A stretch of DNA of 64,000 bases from NCBI RefSeq assembly GCF_022662375.1, contig NZ_JAKNQL010000009.1, positions 186,001 to 250,000 on the forward strand. The letters run 5' to 3'. Below are positions 1 to 9,317 of the stretch, piece after piece (position 1 is the stretch's first letter; the number at the start of each line of letters is the position of its first letter). This stretch comes from Pseudomonas sp. CROZ-RG-20F-R04-15 (GTDB lineage Bacteria > Pseudomonadota > Gammaproteobacteria > Pseudomonadales > Pseudomonadaceae). The notes under the pieces are model-generated. The model ran no database searches. It was not told the origin of the DNA and saw nothing but the letters and a program-made list of their open reading frames with translations. Made by a program: the position numbers and the translations under genes.

Positions 1-1017
1 AAGGGTAATCCCGCCAACCAGCAAATCCACCCCAGCCCCCGCCGCCGCACCCGCAGCAATACCGCCACCCACGCGCACACCGAGTTGTTTCAAGGTTTCC
101 GGGTTGAACAGGTCATCGCCCCAACGCCCGTCCAGCAACGGCAAATCACTCGCCGCCGCATCCTGCGGACGAAACGCATACAGCTTGAGCAGCGCCTCCA
201 CACACTTCTGCTCGCGCTGACGCACAGCCTTGCGCAGTTCGCTGATGGCTTGCTGTTCCTGCTCCGCCTCGCTGACCACACTGCGCCGGCACGCGGCGCA
301 GTCGATCAGTAATTCAGCAATCAACCGCGCCGCACTTTGCTGGCGCGCGAGGCGTTGAGCCTGTTGATCAGCAATCAAGCGTTCCAGTTGCGGACGAGCG
401 TTTTCCAGCAGCAGCGCCAGACTTTCATACAGTCGCCGCTCGCCATCTTCTGGCGGCGCCACACTGTCGAAACGCACCAGTGCATGCAGCCCTAGCCGTG
501 CCAGCGCCTCGCGCCAATCCGGCTCGCGATGGTTGGCGCTGCTGACAAAATTCAGCACCGGCAGCAGCGGTTTGCCGCAACTGGCGAGCACTTCCAGTTC
601 ATCGCGGTACTTGGCCAGCACCGGTTCGCGGGCATCAATCACATACAAACCGGCATCGGAAGCGAGCAATTGCCGCAGCACTTTGGCTTCTTGCTCAAAG
701 CGCTGGCGTGCCTCGCTGCCGTCGAGAAACCGCGCCAGTCGCGCCGGGCCATCGAGGCGTTCGCCGGGGCGTTCCAGACGTTCGAGAAAGTCGAGCAGGG
801 CGATGGCGTCTTCCAGCCCCGGCGTGTCGTAGAGATCGAGCAACGGCTCGCCGTCCACCGACAACCGCGCACCCTCGACATGCCGCGTGGTGCTCGGGCG
901 ATGGGAGACTTCGCCGAAGCCGACATCGCGGGTCAGCGTGCGCAACAGCGAAGTCTTGCCGACGTTGGTGTGGCCGACCACGGCGAGTTTCAGCGGCGCT
1001 TTCCAGGCATCAGTCAT
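1..1017 (-). CDS. DUF3482-type GTPase, C-terminus beyond window edge
   Basis: Partial gene; 339 codons are open from an ATG at 1017 to the window start. The N-terminus is a Ras-like GTPase domain: Walker A GHTNVGKTS near residues 15-23 and the Switch II/G3 motif DTPGLE near residue 68. The rest matches the DUF2868-partner GTPases (DUF3482) in its general make-up, ending with a glycine-rich LLVGG stretch at the edge. It overlaps the upstream membrane-protein gene by about 8 bp, so the two are translationally coupled and probably act together at the inner membrane. Substrate and role are unknown. Confidence 0.8.
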   Translation of the reverse strand, partial: MTDAWKAPLKLAVVGHTNVGKTSLLRTLTRDVGFGEVSHRPSTTRHVEGARLSVDGEPLLDLYDTPGLEDAIALLDFLERLERPGERLDGPARLARFLDGSEARQRFEQEAKVLRQLLASDAGLYVIDAREPVLAKYRDELEVLASCGKPLLPVLNFVSSANHREPDWREALARLGLHALVRFDSVAPPEDGERRLYESLALLLENARPQLERLIADQQAQRLARQQSAARLIAELLIDCAACRRSVVSEAEQEQQAISELRKAVRQREQKCVEALLKLYAFRPQDAAASDLPLLDGRWGDDLFNPETLKQLGVRVGGGIAAGAAAGAGVDLLVGGITL

Positions 1018-2383
1018 GGCCAGTCTCCAGCCAGTTCAACGGCGCGCAATCGGCGAAGGGCAACTCCAGCTGTTGCAGCGCGATGTGCCAGTCGCCGAGG
1101 CGTTCGGCATCCAGTGCTTCACCGGGTGGCGCTTGCAGCAGCCAGACGCGGGTTTCTCCGGCGTTGCGCGCCAGTTCGGCGATCAAGGCGAGGCTGCCGC
1201 GATCCGGTGAACGCCGCGGGTCGCAGGCAATCGCCAAGCGTGCCGGCGGAAAGCGGCTCAGTTGTTCGAGGAGTTTATGGCGCGATTCGCGACTGTCGAG
1301 AATGCCGGCATTGCTTACGTTTTTCGGCAGCGCTGGCGGCCATGGACGTTGTTCGTCGAGTTCGATGGCGACCAGTAATGCACCTTCGCTGGCGAGTTCG
1401 CCGACGCTGCTTTCGACACGGTGCAGTTGCGCAGGCTCCGGATCGTTGACGCCGAGGCGTTCGCTGGTCGGCATCAGGCGTTCGCGCAGTTGCGCGTAGC
1501 CGGGCAGGTTCAAGTCCAGACGCAGCGCGGCTTTGCCGCTGTTCCAGCGCCAGAAGCACAATAGCGTCAGCAGCAGACGCGGCAGCACGCCGTACACCAC
1601 CAACACGCCAACCAGCCAGGTCGCCCAGGCCTGACGCGCGCTTTCGATGTCGAGCGCGCCGTCGCCGCTGGCCCGGATCATTTCCACGGTCGGTACGTTG
1701 AAACCGAGCAGCGACGGCAGATAGCCGAGCGCGTGGGTGACATGGATAAAGGTGTCGGCGCTGAGAATCGTGGTTTCCCAGACGAAACCGTAGCGCCGGG
1801 TCGCCATCAACGTCAGCAGCAGAATCAATGCGCTGAGCATCGCCAGTAACCACAAACCGTTGACCAGCGTACCGAGCGCCCAGCGGTTGAGTCTCTTGCG
1901 TTGCAGCATCAGCAGCAGGGCCGGTGCCAGTTGCGCGGCTTTGGCATCGCGGGCCATTTTTTCGCTGAGCCACAGCCATAGTCGTCCGAGCGTGGCGCCG
2001 TGTTCGCCGGCAAAGATCGATCCCAGCAACCAGCTCATCAACAGAATCAGGTTCAACCCGAGCAGGCTGCCCAGGGCCCAGAACACATTGACCGGCGTTT
2101 GTCCCAGCGCGGCGAAGGCCAGGCCGGCGCCGCTCAATACTGCGAAGATCATCAGCAACACCAGCGCCAGACGTGCGCCTTGCAGCCAGTGTCTGAGCGC
2201 AGATGTCAGTCCGTCACGCTCGGCCAGCCATAGCGCCCGTCGCTGAATACGGCTCGGCAGATCGCCGCCGGCTGTGCGCGCCAGACGATTGGCTTCCAGA
2301 TCTTCCAGCGGGCCTGCGTGTTCTTCGCGCAGGCGCACGGTCTCGGTCAGCCAGAGGTTTTGCAGTGGAGTCAGTTCAGTCAC
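1010..2383 (-). CDS. DUF2868 domain membrane protein
   Basis: 457 residues with a GTG start (ACGGGATGCCGC lies upstream; the nearby ATG is out of frame). Several hydrophobic segments lie around residues 70-95, 100-120, 175-200 and 245-275, separated by charged cytosolic parts. The C-terminal third looks soluble. This is the usual partner of the DUF3482 GTPase that follows and overlaps it; the pair forms a two-gene operon. The function is not established. It could be a membrane platform that the GTPase regulates, which is inference only. Confidence 0.75.
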   Translation of the reverse strand: MTELTPLQNLWLTETVRLREEHAGPLEDLEANRLARTAGGDLPSRIQRRALWLAERDGLTSALRHWLQGARLALVLLMIFAVLSGAGLAFAALGQTPVNVFWALGSLLGLNLILLMSWLLGSIFAGEHGATLGRLWLWLSEKMARDAKAAQLAPALLLMLQRKRLNRWALGTLVNGLWLLAMLSALILLLTLMATRRYGFVWETTILSADTFIHVTHALGYLPSLLGFNVPTVEMIRASGDGALDIESARQAWATWLVGVLVVYGVLPRLLLTLLCFWRWNSGKAALRLDLNLPGYAQLRERLMPTSERLGVNDPEPAQLHRVESSVGELASEGALLVAIELDEQRPWPPALPKNVSNAGILDSRESRHKLLEQLSRFPPARLAIACDPRRSPDRGSLALIAELARNAGETRVWLLQAPPGEALDAERLGDWHIALQQLELPFADCAPLNWLETGHD

Positions 2384-2468
2384 GCGGCATCCCGTCGCTT
2401 AAATGAGCGCTGAGCATAACCGCTGTGGCGCTTATCGGGGTAAGCGCGGCTCTGGTATCCTCGCCGGC

Positions 2469-2981
2469 ATGACTAAATCACTCCCCCTCAGCCTGATCGC
2501 AGCCCTCGGTGAAAACCGTGTGATCGGCGTCGACAACAGCATGCCCTGGCACCTGCCGGGGGACTTCAAATACTTCAAGGCCACGACCTTGGGCAAGCCG
2601 ATCATCATGGGTCGCAAGACCTGGGATTCGCTTGGCCGTCCGTTGCCGGGCCGCCTCAATATCGTGGTCAGCCGCCAGGCCGATCTGGTGCTGGAAGGTG
2701 CGGAAGTTTATCCGTCGCTGGAAGCGGCCGTGGTTCGCGCCGAGGAATGGGCGAAAGCGCAGGGCGTCGATGAGCTGATGTTGATTGGCGGTGCGCAGTT
2801 GTACGCGCAAGGGCTGGCGCAGGCGGATCGTCTGTATCTGACGCGCGTGGCGTTGAGCCCGGAAGGGGATGCGTGGTTTCCGGAGTTTGATTTGCACCAG
2901 TGGAAACTGGTGTCGAATCTGCCGAATCCGGCTGAGGGCGATAAACCTGCGTACAACTTCGAAGTCTGGGAAAAGGCTTAA
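2469..2981 (+). CDS. folA: Dihydrofolate reductase
   Basis: 170-residue cytosolic enzyme reducing dihydrofolate to tetrahydrofolate with NADPH. Family hallmarks are visible: SLIAALGENRVIG at the N-terminus, the substrate-pocket run MPWHLPGD, the cofactor motif MGRKTWDSLGRPLPGR, and IGGAQLY for NADPH binding. The ORF is open further upstream, to 2403, but the ATG at 2469 gives the standard family N-terminus and length. It is monocistronic; a REP pair follows directly. Divergent from the DUF2868 gene. Confidence 0.96.
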   Translation: MTKSLPLSLIAALGENRVIGVDNSMPWHLPGDFKYFKATTLGKPIIMGRKTWDSLGRPLPGRLNIVVSRQADLVLEGAEVYPSLEAAVVRAEEWAKAQGVDELMLIGGAQLYAQGLAQADRLYLTRVALSPEGDAWFPEFDLHQWKLVSNLPNPAEGDKPAYNFEVWEKA

Positions 2982-2984
2982 GAG

Positions 2985-3060
2985 CTTCGCGAGCAGGCTA
3001 GCTCCCACAGGGATTTGTGTCGATCACAGATCCAATGTGGGAGCGAGCTTGCTCGCGAAG
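2985..3060. repeat. REP doublet (family 1)
   Basis: Two inverted copies of the P. fluorescens REP core (CGCGAGCAGGCTAGCTCCC, then the opposite GGGAGCGAGCTTGCTCGCG) about 20 bp apart, between the convergent folA and cystine carrier genes. Arrangement is of the REPIN type and probably serves as the shared 3' end of both transcripts. Confidence 0.9.
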
Positions 3061-3084
3061 AGGCCCGCTCAGTCGCTGAACGAC

Positions 3085-4476
3085 TTAAGCCTGCGCCAAC
3101 TCCGCATGCTCATCAGCATCCAGCAATTCTTTATCAGTCTGCTGCATCACCTGACTGGTAATCGCCCCAGCCGTGATCGCACCACTCACGTTCAACGCCG
3201 TGCGGCCCATATCGATTAGCGGCTCAACCGAAATCAGCAACGCCACCAGTGACACCGGCAAGCCCATCGCCGGCAGCACGATCAGCGCCGCGAACGTCGC
3301 GCCGCCACCGACACCGGCCACACCGGCCGAACTCAACGTCACAATCGCCACCAGCGTCGCGATCCACAGCGGATCCAGCGGGTTGATGCCCACGGTCGGC
3401 GCAACCATCACCGCCAACATCGCCGGGTACAAGCCCGCGCAACCGTTCTGGCCGATGGTCGCACCGAACGATGCGGCAAAACTCGCCACCGATTGCGGAA
3501 TCCCCAGACGCCGGGTCTGCGCTTCAATGCTCAGCGGAATGCTCGCGGCGCTGGAGCGGCTGGTGAACGCGAATGTCAGCACCGGCCAGATCTTGCGGAA
3601 GAAGCGCAACGGGTTGATCCCGGCCGCCGATACCAGCAAACCGTGCACGACAAACATCAGGCCCAGTCCGAGGTACGACACCACGACGAAACTGCCGAGT
3701 TTGATGATGTCCTGCAGGTTGGAACCGGCGACCACTTTGGTCATCAGCGCCAGCACGCCGTACGGGGTCAGCTTCATCACCAGACGCACCAGACGCATCA
3801 CCCAGGCTTGCAGGGTGTCGATGGCATTGATCACTTTCTGACCTTTCTCGACGTCATCCTTGAGCAGTTGCAACGCGGCAACCCCGAGGAATGCAGCGAA
3901 AATCACCACACTGATGATCGACGTCGGCTTGGCCCGCGCCAGATCGGCAAACGGGTTTTGCGGGATGAACGACAGCAGCAGTTGCGGCACATTGAGGTCG
4001 GCAACCTTGCCGGCGTAGTCAGTCTGAATGGTTTGCAGACGGGCCATTTCCTGCGTGCCAGCGACCAGACCTTCAGCGGTGAGGCCGAACAGGTTGGTCA
4101 GACCGATGCCGATCAGCGCGGCAATCGCGGTGGTGAACAGCAGGGTGCCGATGGTCAGGAAGCTGATCTTGCCCAGCGACGAAGCGTTGTGCAGACGCGC
4201 CACGGCGCTGAGGATCGAGGCGAACACCAGCGGGATAACGATCATTTGCAGCAACTGCACGTAACCGTTACCGACCAGATCGAACCAGCCGATCGAGGCT
4301 TTCAGCACCGGGTTGCCGGCACCGTAAACAGTGTGCAGGGCCACGCCGAACGCGACGCCCATCGCCAGTGCGAGCAGGACTTTTTTCGCCAGGCTCCAGG
4401 TGGTGTGGCGGGTTTGCGCCAGGCCAAAGAGCAGGGCGAGGAACACCAGCAGGTTGAGAATCAACGGTAGGTTCAT
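3085..4476 (-). CDS. tcyP: L-cystine:cation symporter (DAACS family)
   Basis: 463-residue inner-membrane carrier of the dicarboxylate/amino acid:cation symporter family. About eight to ten hydrophobic helices and two re-entrant hairpins are visible, with the serine-rich HP1 motif [15 protein letters not shown] near residue 305 and the TM7/HP2 region [16 protein letters not shown]. Length and sequence fit the TcyP/YdjN cystine branch better than GltP or DctA. The acidic tail [12 protein letters not shown] is cytoplasmic. It is alone on its strand, divergent from the phosphatase gene; the 240-bp upstream gap should hold its promoter. The substrate is inferred from family resemblance. Confidence 0.85.
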   Translation of the reverse strand: MNLPLILNLLVFLALLFGLAQTRHTTWSLAKKVLLALAMGVAFGVALHTVYGAGNPVLKASIGWFDLVGNGYVQLLQMIVIPLVFASILSAVARLHNASSLGKISFLTIGTLLFTTAIAALIGIGLTNLFGLTAEGLVAGTQEMARLQTIQTDYAGKVADLNVPQLLLSFIPQNPFADLARAKPTSIISVVIFAAFLGVAALQLLKDDVEKGQKVINAIDTLQAWVMRLVRLVMKLTPYGVLALMTKVVAGSNLQDIIKLGSFVVVSYLGLGLMFVVHGLLVSAAGINPLRFFRKIWPVLTFAFTSRSSAASIPLSIEAQTRRLGIPQSVASFAASFGATIGQNGCAGLYPAMLAVMVAPTVGINPLDPLWIATLVAIVTLSSAGVAGVGGGATFAALIVLPAMGLPVSLVALLISVEPLIDMGRTALNVSGAITAGAITSQVMQQTDKELLDADEHAELAQA

Positions 4477-4717
4477 GAGAACTCCAGGAAAGACTTTGCC
4501 AACAGCCTTCCGGGGCTGCTGCGAACCGGCAAGCCTAACAGCTTGATTTGCAATGATTTAATACCGAAATCTTAGGGCGTCCGTCGTTTTTGGAATAAGC
4601 GCGTGTCGCTCTCGGCAATGCATCTGGCGCGATAGGGACGTGGGCGGTCGCTGACAGACGAGGACTGTCACACTTATTTGTTAGCGTCGATCTCTTTGAA
4701 TCAGGGAGAAGAGGCTT

Positions 4718-5779
4718 ATGAAGTTCGCACCGAAATTTCTGGCTGTCGCACTGGCTGTGGGCATGGGTCTGGCCACTCAGGCCTTCGCCACCGACCTGAA
4801 ACACTGGCCGGCCGATCAGGCCAAAGCGCTGGACGCAATGATCGCGGCCAACGCCAACAAGGGTAACTACGCGGTGTTCGACATGGACAACACCAGTTAC
4901 CGCTACGACCTCGAAGAGTCGTTGCTGCCGTTCATGGAAAACAAAGGCCTGATCACCCGCGACAAACTCGATCCTTCCCTGAAACTGATGCCGTTCAAGG
5001 ACACCGCCGACCACAAGGAAAGCCTGTTCAGCTACTACTATCGCCTCTGCGAAGTCGACGACATGGTCTGCTACCCGTGGGTGGCGCAGGTGTTCTCCGG
5101 CTTCACCCTCAAGGAACTCAAAGGCTACGTCGATGAGCTGATGGCTTCGGGCAAACCGGTGCCGGCGACGTATTACGAAGGCGACGTGGTCAAGAACCTC
5201 GACGTTAATCCGCCGAAAATCTTTACCGGTCAGCAAGAGCTCTACAACAAGCTGATGGAGAACGGCATCGAGGTCTACGTGATGACCGCGGCCTCTGAGG
5301 AACTGGTGCGTATGGTCGCGGCGGATCCGAAGTACGGCTACAACGTCAAACCGCAGAACGTCATTGGCGTGACCACGCTGCTGAAGAACCGTGAAACCAA
5401 CGAACTGACCACCGCGCGCAAGCAGATCACTGCCGGCAAATATGACGAGAAGGCCAACCTTGGGCTTGAGCTGACGCCGTATCTGTGGACGCCGGCGACG
5501 TGGATGGCCGGCAAGCACGCGGCTATCCTGACCTACATCGATGAATGGAAAAAACCGGTATTGGTCGGTGGCGATACCCCGACCAGTGACGGTTACATGC
5601 TGTTCCACGATGTCGACGTGGCGAAGGGCGGGATTCACCTGTGGATCAACCGCAAAGACAAGTACATGACGCAGTTGAACGGCATGATGGCCAAGCACGC
5701 GGCGGCGCAGGCGAAAGAAGGGTTGCCGGTGACGGCGGACAAGAATTGGGTGATCGTCAAACCGGAGGAGATTCAGTAA
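4718..5779 (+). CDS. pchP: Phosphorylcholine phosphatase, HAD superfamily, periplasmic
   Basis: 353 residues. A Sec signal peptide (MKFAPKFLAVALAVGMGLA, cleavage after QAFA) leaves a mature protein in which HAD motif I, DMDNT, falls at mature residues 31-35, the position I recall for P. aeruginosa PchP. Motif III/IV is GGDTPTSDG and the motif II region reads VMTAASEELVRM. PchP releases choline from phosphorylcholine in the periplasm, giving a carbon, nitrogen and phosphate source. The start has a strong ribosome site (GGGAGAAGAGG). Motif II carries Thr where the well-studied enzyme has Ser, a mild change. It is monocistronic, ended by repeats and a terminator. Confidence 0.85.
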   Translation: MKFAPKFLAVALAVGMGLATQAFATDLKHWPADQAKALDAMIAANANKGNYAVFDMDNTSYRYDLEESLLPFMENKGLITRDKLDPSLKLMPFKDTADHKESLFSYYYRLCEVDDMVCYPWVAQVFSGFTLKELKGYVDELMASGKPVPATYYEGDVVKNLDVNPPKIFTGQQELYNKLMENGIEVYVMTAASEELVRMVAADPKYGYNVKPQNVIGVTTLLKNRETNELTTARKQITAGKYDEKANLGLELTPYLWTPATWMAGKHAAILTYIDEWKKPVLVGGDTPTSDGYMLFHDVDVAKGGIHLWINRKDKYMTQLNGMMAKHAAAQAKEGLPVTADKNWVIVKPEEIQ

Positions 5780-5794
5780 TAGACACAGGGCCAA

Positions 5795-5820
5795 TGTGGG
5801 AGCGAGCCTGCTCGCGAAAG
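5795..5820. repeat. Single REP copy (family 1)
   Basis: One copy of GTGGGAGCGAGCCTGCTCGC just after pchP. Confidence 0.85.
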
Positions 5821-5839
5821 CGTAGCGTCAGTCACCATT

Positions 5840-5941
5840 GATCGTTCCCACGCTCTGCGTGGGAATGCAGCCCGTGACGCTCCGCGTCACTGGCCGCGGA
5901 GCGTCCCTTGAGACATTCCCACGCAGAGCGTGGGAACGATC
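5840..5941. repeat. REP-like inverted pair (family 2)
   Basis: Starts GATCGTTCCCACGCTCTGCG and ends with the inverse GTGGGAACGATC. The internal part has a second palindrome (GACGCTCCGCGTC). Copies of the same element recur at 35676, 44018 and 61752. Confidence 0.9.
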
Positions 5942-5942
5942 A

Positions 5943-5972
5943 GCCCCGCACTTTGACGGGGCATTTTTGTTT
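5943..5972 (+). terminator. Rho-independent terminator after pchP
   Basis: Stem GCCCCG/CGGGGC with an 8-base loop, followed by ATTTTTGTTT on the plus strand. The opposite strand lacks a T-run, so it ends pchP transcription before the convergent ilvD gene. Confidence 0.8.
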
Positions 5973-5986
5973 CGGCGATTTGACGC

Positions 5987-7828
5987 TTACAGCCCGTCGA
6001 GCATCGCTTTGTTACGCACGGCACCTTTGTCGGCACTGGTCGCCAGCAAGGCATAAGCCTTGAGGGCGGTGGTCACTTTGCGTGGACGAATCTCGACCGG
6101 TTTCCAGCCTTTCTTGTCCTGCTCGGCACGGCGTGCCGCCAGTTCTTCATCGCTGACCAACAGGTTGATCGAGCGGTTCGGAATGTCGATCAGCACTTTG
6201 TCGCCGTCCTGCACCAGACCGATCGCGCCACCGGCTGCAGCCTCTGGCGAAGCGTGACCGATGGACAGGCCCGACGTGCCGCCGGAGAAACGTCCGTCGG
6301 TGAGCAATGCGCAGGCTTTGCCCAGGCCTTTGGATTTCAGGTACGAGGTCGGGTAGAGCATTTCCTGCATGCCCGGGCCGCCTTTCGGGCCTTCGTAACG
6401 AATGATGACGATGTCGCCAGCCTTCACTTCGTCAGCGAGGATGCCGCGTACGGCGCTGTCCTGGCTTTCGAAGATCTTCGCGTTGCCTTCGAAGACGTGG
6501 ATCGATTCGTCGACACCGGCGGTTTTCACCACGCAGCCATCGAGAGCGATGTTGCCGTATAGCACGGCCAAACCACCTTCTTGCGAATAGGCGTGTTCAA
6601 CGCTGCGGATGCAGCCGTTTTCACGGTCGTCATCCAGGGTTTCCCAACGGGTCGACTGGCTGAACGCCGTCTGCGTCGGGATACCGGCCGGGCCGGCCTT
6701 GAAGAAGTGGTGCACGGCTTCATCGTCAGTCTGGGTGATGTCCCACTTGGCGATGCCTTCTTCCATGCTGCGGCTGTGCACGGTCGGCAGGTCGGTGTGC
6801 AGCAGACCGCCACGGGCCAGCGAACCGAGGATGCTGAAGATGCCGCCGGCACGGTGCACGTCTTCCATGTGGTACTTCTGGATGTTCGGCGCGACTTTGC
6901 ACAGCTGTGGAACGGTACGCGAAAGACGGTCGATGTCGCGCAGGTCGAAATCGATCTCGGCTTCCTGGGCGGCAGCGAGCAAGTGCAGGATGGTATTGGT
7001 CGAACCGCCCATGGCGATGTCGAGCGTCATCGCGTTCTCGAACGCTTTGAAGTTGGCGATGTTGCGCGGCAGCACCGATTCGTCGTTCTCGCCGTAGTAA
7101 CGCTTGCACAACTCGACGATGGTGCGGCCGGCCTGCAGGAACAGCTGCTCGCGATCGCTGTGAGTGGCCAGGGTCGAACCGTTGCCGGGCAATGCCAGAC
7201 CCAGTGCTTCGGTGAGGCAGTTCATCGAGTTGGCGGTGAACATGCCGGAGCACGAACCGCACGTCGGGCAGGCGCTGCGCTCGTACTCGGCGACTTTCTC
7301 GTCAGAAGCGCTTTCGTCGGCGGCGATTACCATGGCGTCGACGAGGTCGAGGCCGTGGGACGCGAGTTTGGTCTTGCCGGCTTCCATCGGGCCGCCGGAA
7401 ACGAAGATCACCGGAATGTTCAGGCGCAAGGCCGCCATCAACATGCCCGGGGTGATCTTGTCGCAGTTGGAGATGCAGACGATGGCGTCGGCGCAGTGGG
7501 CGTTGACCATGTATTCGACGGAGTCGGCGATGATCTCGCGGCTCGGCAGCGAATAGAGCATGCCGTCGTGGCCCATGGCGATGCCGTCATCCACGGCGAT
7601 GGTGTTGAATTCTTTCGCTACGCCGCCAGCGCGTTCGATTTCACGGGCGACCAGTTGGCCCAGATCCTTCAGGTGCACGTGGCCTGGTACGAACTGGGTG
7701 AACGAGTTGGCAATGGCGATGATCGGCTTTTTGAAGTCGTCATCTTTCATCCCCGTGGCGCGCCACAGTGCGCGGGCGCCGGCCATGTTGCGGCCGTGGG
7801 TGGATGTTTTCGAGCGGTAATCTGGCAT
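5987..7828 (-). CDS. ilvD: Dihydroxy-acid dehydratase
   Basis: 613-residue Fe-S enzyme converting 2,3-dihydroxy-isovalerate and -methylvalerate to the keto acids of valine and isoleucine. Cluster cysteines are visible in [11 protein letters not shown] near residue 122 and in [15 protein letters not shown] near residue 195. The C-terminal [18 protein letters not shown] motif appears as [20 protein letters not shown]. Length matches the long IlvD type. GGAG sits 7 bases before the ATG. It is monocistronic; the 256 bp upstream to the MFS gene holds nothing I can name besides the presumed promoter. Confidence 0.97.
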   Translation of the reverse strand: MPDYRSKTSTHGRNMAGARALWRATGMKDDDFKKPIIAIANSFTQFVPGHVHLKDLGQLVAREIERAGGVAKEFNTIAVDDGIAMGHDGMLYSLPSREIIADSVEYMVNAHCADAIVCISNCDKITPGMLMAALRLNIPVIFVSGGPMEAGKTKLASHGLDLVDAMVIAADESASDEKVAEYERSACPTCGSCSGMFTANSMNCLTEALGLALPGNGSTLATHSDREQLFLQAGRTIVELCKRYYGENDESVLPRNIANFKAFENAMTLDIAMGGSTNTILHLLAAAQEAEIDFDLRDIDRLSRTVPQLCKVAPNIQKYHMEDVHRAGGIFSILGSLARGGLLHTDLPTVHSRSMEEGIAKWDITQTDDEAVHHFFKAGPAGIPTQTAFSQSTRWETLDDDRENGCIRSVEHAYSQEGGLAVLYGNIALDGCVVKTAGVDESIHVFEGNAKIFESQDSAVRGILADEVKAGDIVIIRYEGPKGGPGMQEMLYPTSYLKSKGLGKACALLTDGRFSGGTSGLSIGHASPEAAAGGAIGLVQDGDKVLIDIPNRSINLLVSDEELAARRAEQDKKGWKPVEIRPRKVTTALKAYALLATSADKGAVRNKAMLDGL

Positions 7829-8084
7829 GGAGCACTCCGGGCGGCTAATCAGGTACTAAATGGGAGTGAGCTTCTATTGACGTCTGGAACACTCAGCAAT
7901 GGCCGTGTGTCCGGAAGTTGCCGATGACGTTGCGGGATCGCCGCTGGTCTCAGCCTGAGCTCATAAACCCGCCGGGGGATGAATGGCGATGAATCAGCCG
8001 ATTCTACACCGCTGGCGTCTGGAGGGAATGGCGCAAAGCGTTGTTCCAGTGCAGACGGCGTGTATGGGATGACGACCGGCAGGT

Positions 8085-9317
8085 TTAACCACCGGTGGAT
8101 CGCGCTGCGGCATTGGCTTCATGCTCTCTGGCGCGACGGCTGAGTTTGTTGTTGAGCGCCAGCGCGATCGTGCTCAGCAACACGAAGCTGTAGCCCAGCG
8201 TCGATTGCAGATTGGCCGGACTGAGGCTGATCAAGGCGCTGATCAGCCCTCCACAAATAAAGATGATCGTGCTGCCCGCCGAGGCCGAGGTCCCGGCGTT
8301 TTCAGGGAACAGGCCCATGGCCCGAGAGGTGGCGGCGGGGCGGGCAATGGTGGTGCCGGCGGTGCAGATCAGCATCGGGATCAACACCGTGGCCGGCGCC
8401 AGCGCATGATTGGCCGCCAGGTACAGCATCGCCAGTCCCGACAGCAGTATCAGGCTCAGCCCGGTGAAAATTTGCTGAACCGGCGTGATGCGTCGATTGA
8501 GTACCGCCGCGATGATCCCGCCGACAACGTAGGCCGCACCGTAAACCAGCAGGATCAGCGAAAAGTCATAAGGCGCGAGTTGCAGTTGGTCCATGAAAAT
8601 CAGCGGTGAGATCACGATGAACGAGAAGTGGCAGGCGAAGGCAAACGCCGAAATCAGCCAGTAGCCGACAAACTCGAAGTCCCCCAACACGCGTCGATAG
8701 GACTGAATGAAGCCGATCGGCGACCCCCCCGACGCTGGACGGCTGCTCGGTAAAAACAGCCAGGCCTTGATCAGCACCATGGCGGACAACGCGTTAAACA
8801 CCCAAAAGCTGCCGCGCCAACCGAGTGTGGCTTGCAAAAAGGTCCCGGCCAGCGGCGACACCGAAATGAAAATCCCGGTGGCCGTGACCATCAGGATACG
8901 CAAGCGGTCGCGCTCCTCACCTTCGAACAGATCCTGCACCAGCGCCTGGGACAACACGAAACAGCCACAACCCAAGGCCTGTATCACCCGAAAGACCAGG
9001 AACAGCGTGTAATCGGAGGTCAGCACGCAGCCGAGCGCGCCAAGCATCGATACGCTCATGCCGGCGAGTAACAAGCCTTTGCGCCCGATCACGTCCGAGA
9101 GAGGGCCGATCAGCAACTGGGCAAACGCGATCCCCACGGCGAACAGGCTGATCGACAGTGCGATATCCGCCGGGGAGCTGCGAAAGTGTGCCGCCAACGC
9201 GGGAAATGAAGGCAGCAGAACATCCAGTGGAAACACGCCTAGCAGCACCATGGCCAGCAACAGGCTGACAGCAGCGCGGCGCTGCGTGGTGGTTACCACG
9301 GATTTTCCTTTATCCAT
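8085..9317 (-). CDS. MFS drug/metabolite exporter, Bcr/CflA type
   Basis: 410 residues with about 12 hydrophobic helices and the MFS motif A region IGPLSDVIGRKGLLLAG between helices 2 and 3. The sequence matches the Bcr/CflA drug:H+ antiporter branch. Its ATG lies inside the last codons of the diiron oxygenase gene (8-bp overlap), making it the last gene of the peptide/SagB/diiron operon. Position suggests that it exports the product of that operon and confers self-resistance (inference). No terminator with a T-run follows. Confidence 0.85.
   Translation of the reverse strand: MDKGKSVVTTTQRRAAVSLLLAMVLLGVFPLDVLLPSFPALAAHFRSSPADIALSISLFAVGIAFAQLLIGPLSDVIGRKGLLLAGMSVSMLGALGCVLTSDYTLFLVFRVIQALGCGCFVLSQALVQDLFEGEERDRLRILMVTATGIFISVSPLAGTFLQATLGWRGSFWVFNALSAMVLIKAWLFLPSSRPASGGSPIGFIQSYRRVLGDFEFVGYWLISAFAFACHFSFIVISPLIFMDQLQLAPYDFSLILLVYGAAYVVGGIIAAVLNRRITPVQQIFTGLSLILLSGLAMLYLAANHALAPATVLIPMLICTAGTTIARPAATSRAMGLFPENAGTSASAGSTIIFICGGLISALISLSPANLQSTLGYSFVLLSTIALALNNKLSRRAREHEANAAARSTGG

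Noticed and set aside
3493..4470. 325-codon plus-strand ORF
   Set aside because: Antisense shadow of the cystine carrier gene, Gln/His-rich.
4660..4700. Sigma-54 promoter before pchP (TGTCAC-N5-TTTG)
   Set aside because: Both the -24 GG and the -12 GC are imperfect (GT and TG); too weak to list as a feature.
6581..7927. 448-codon plus-strand ORF
   Set aside because: Antisense to ilvD; His/Val/Gly-rich shadow translation.
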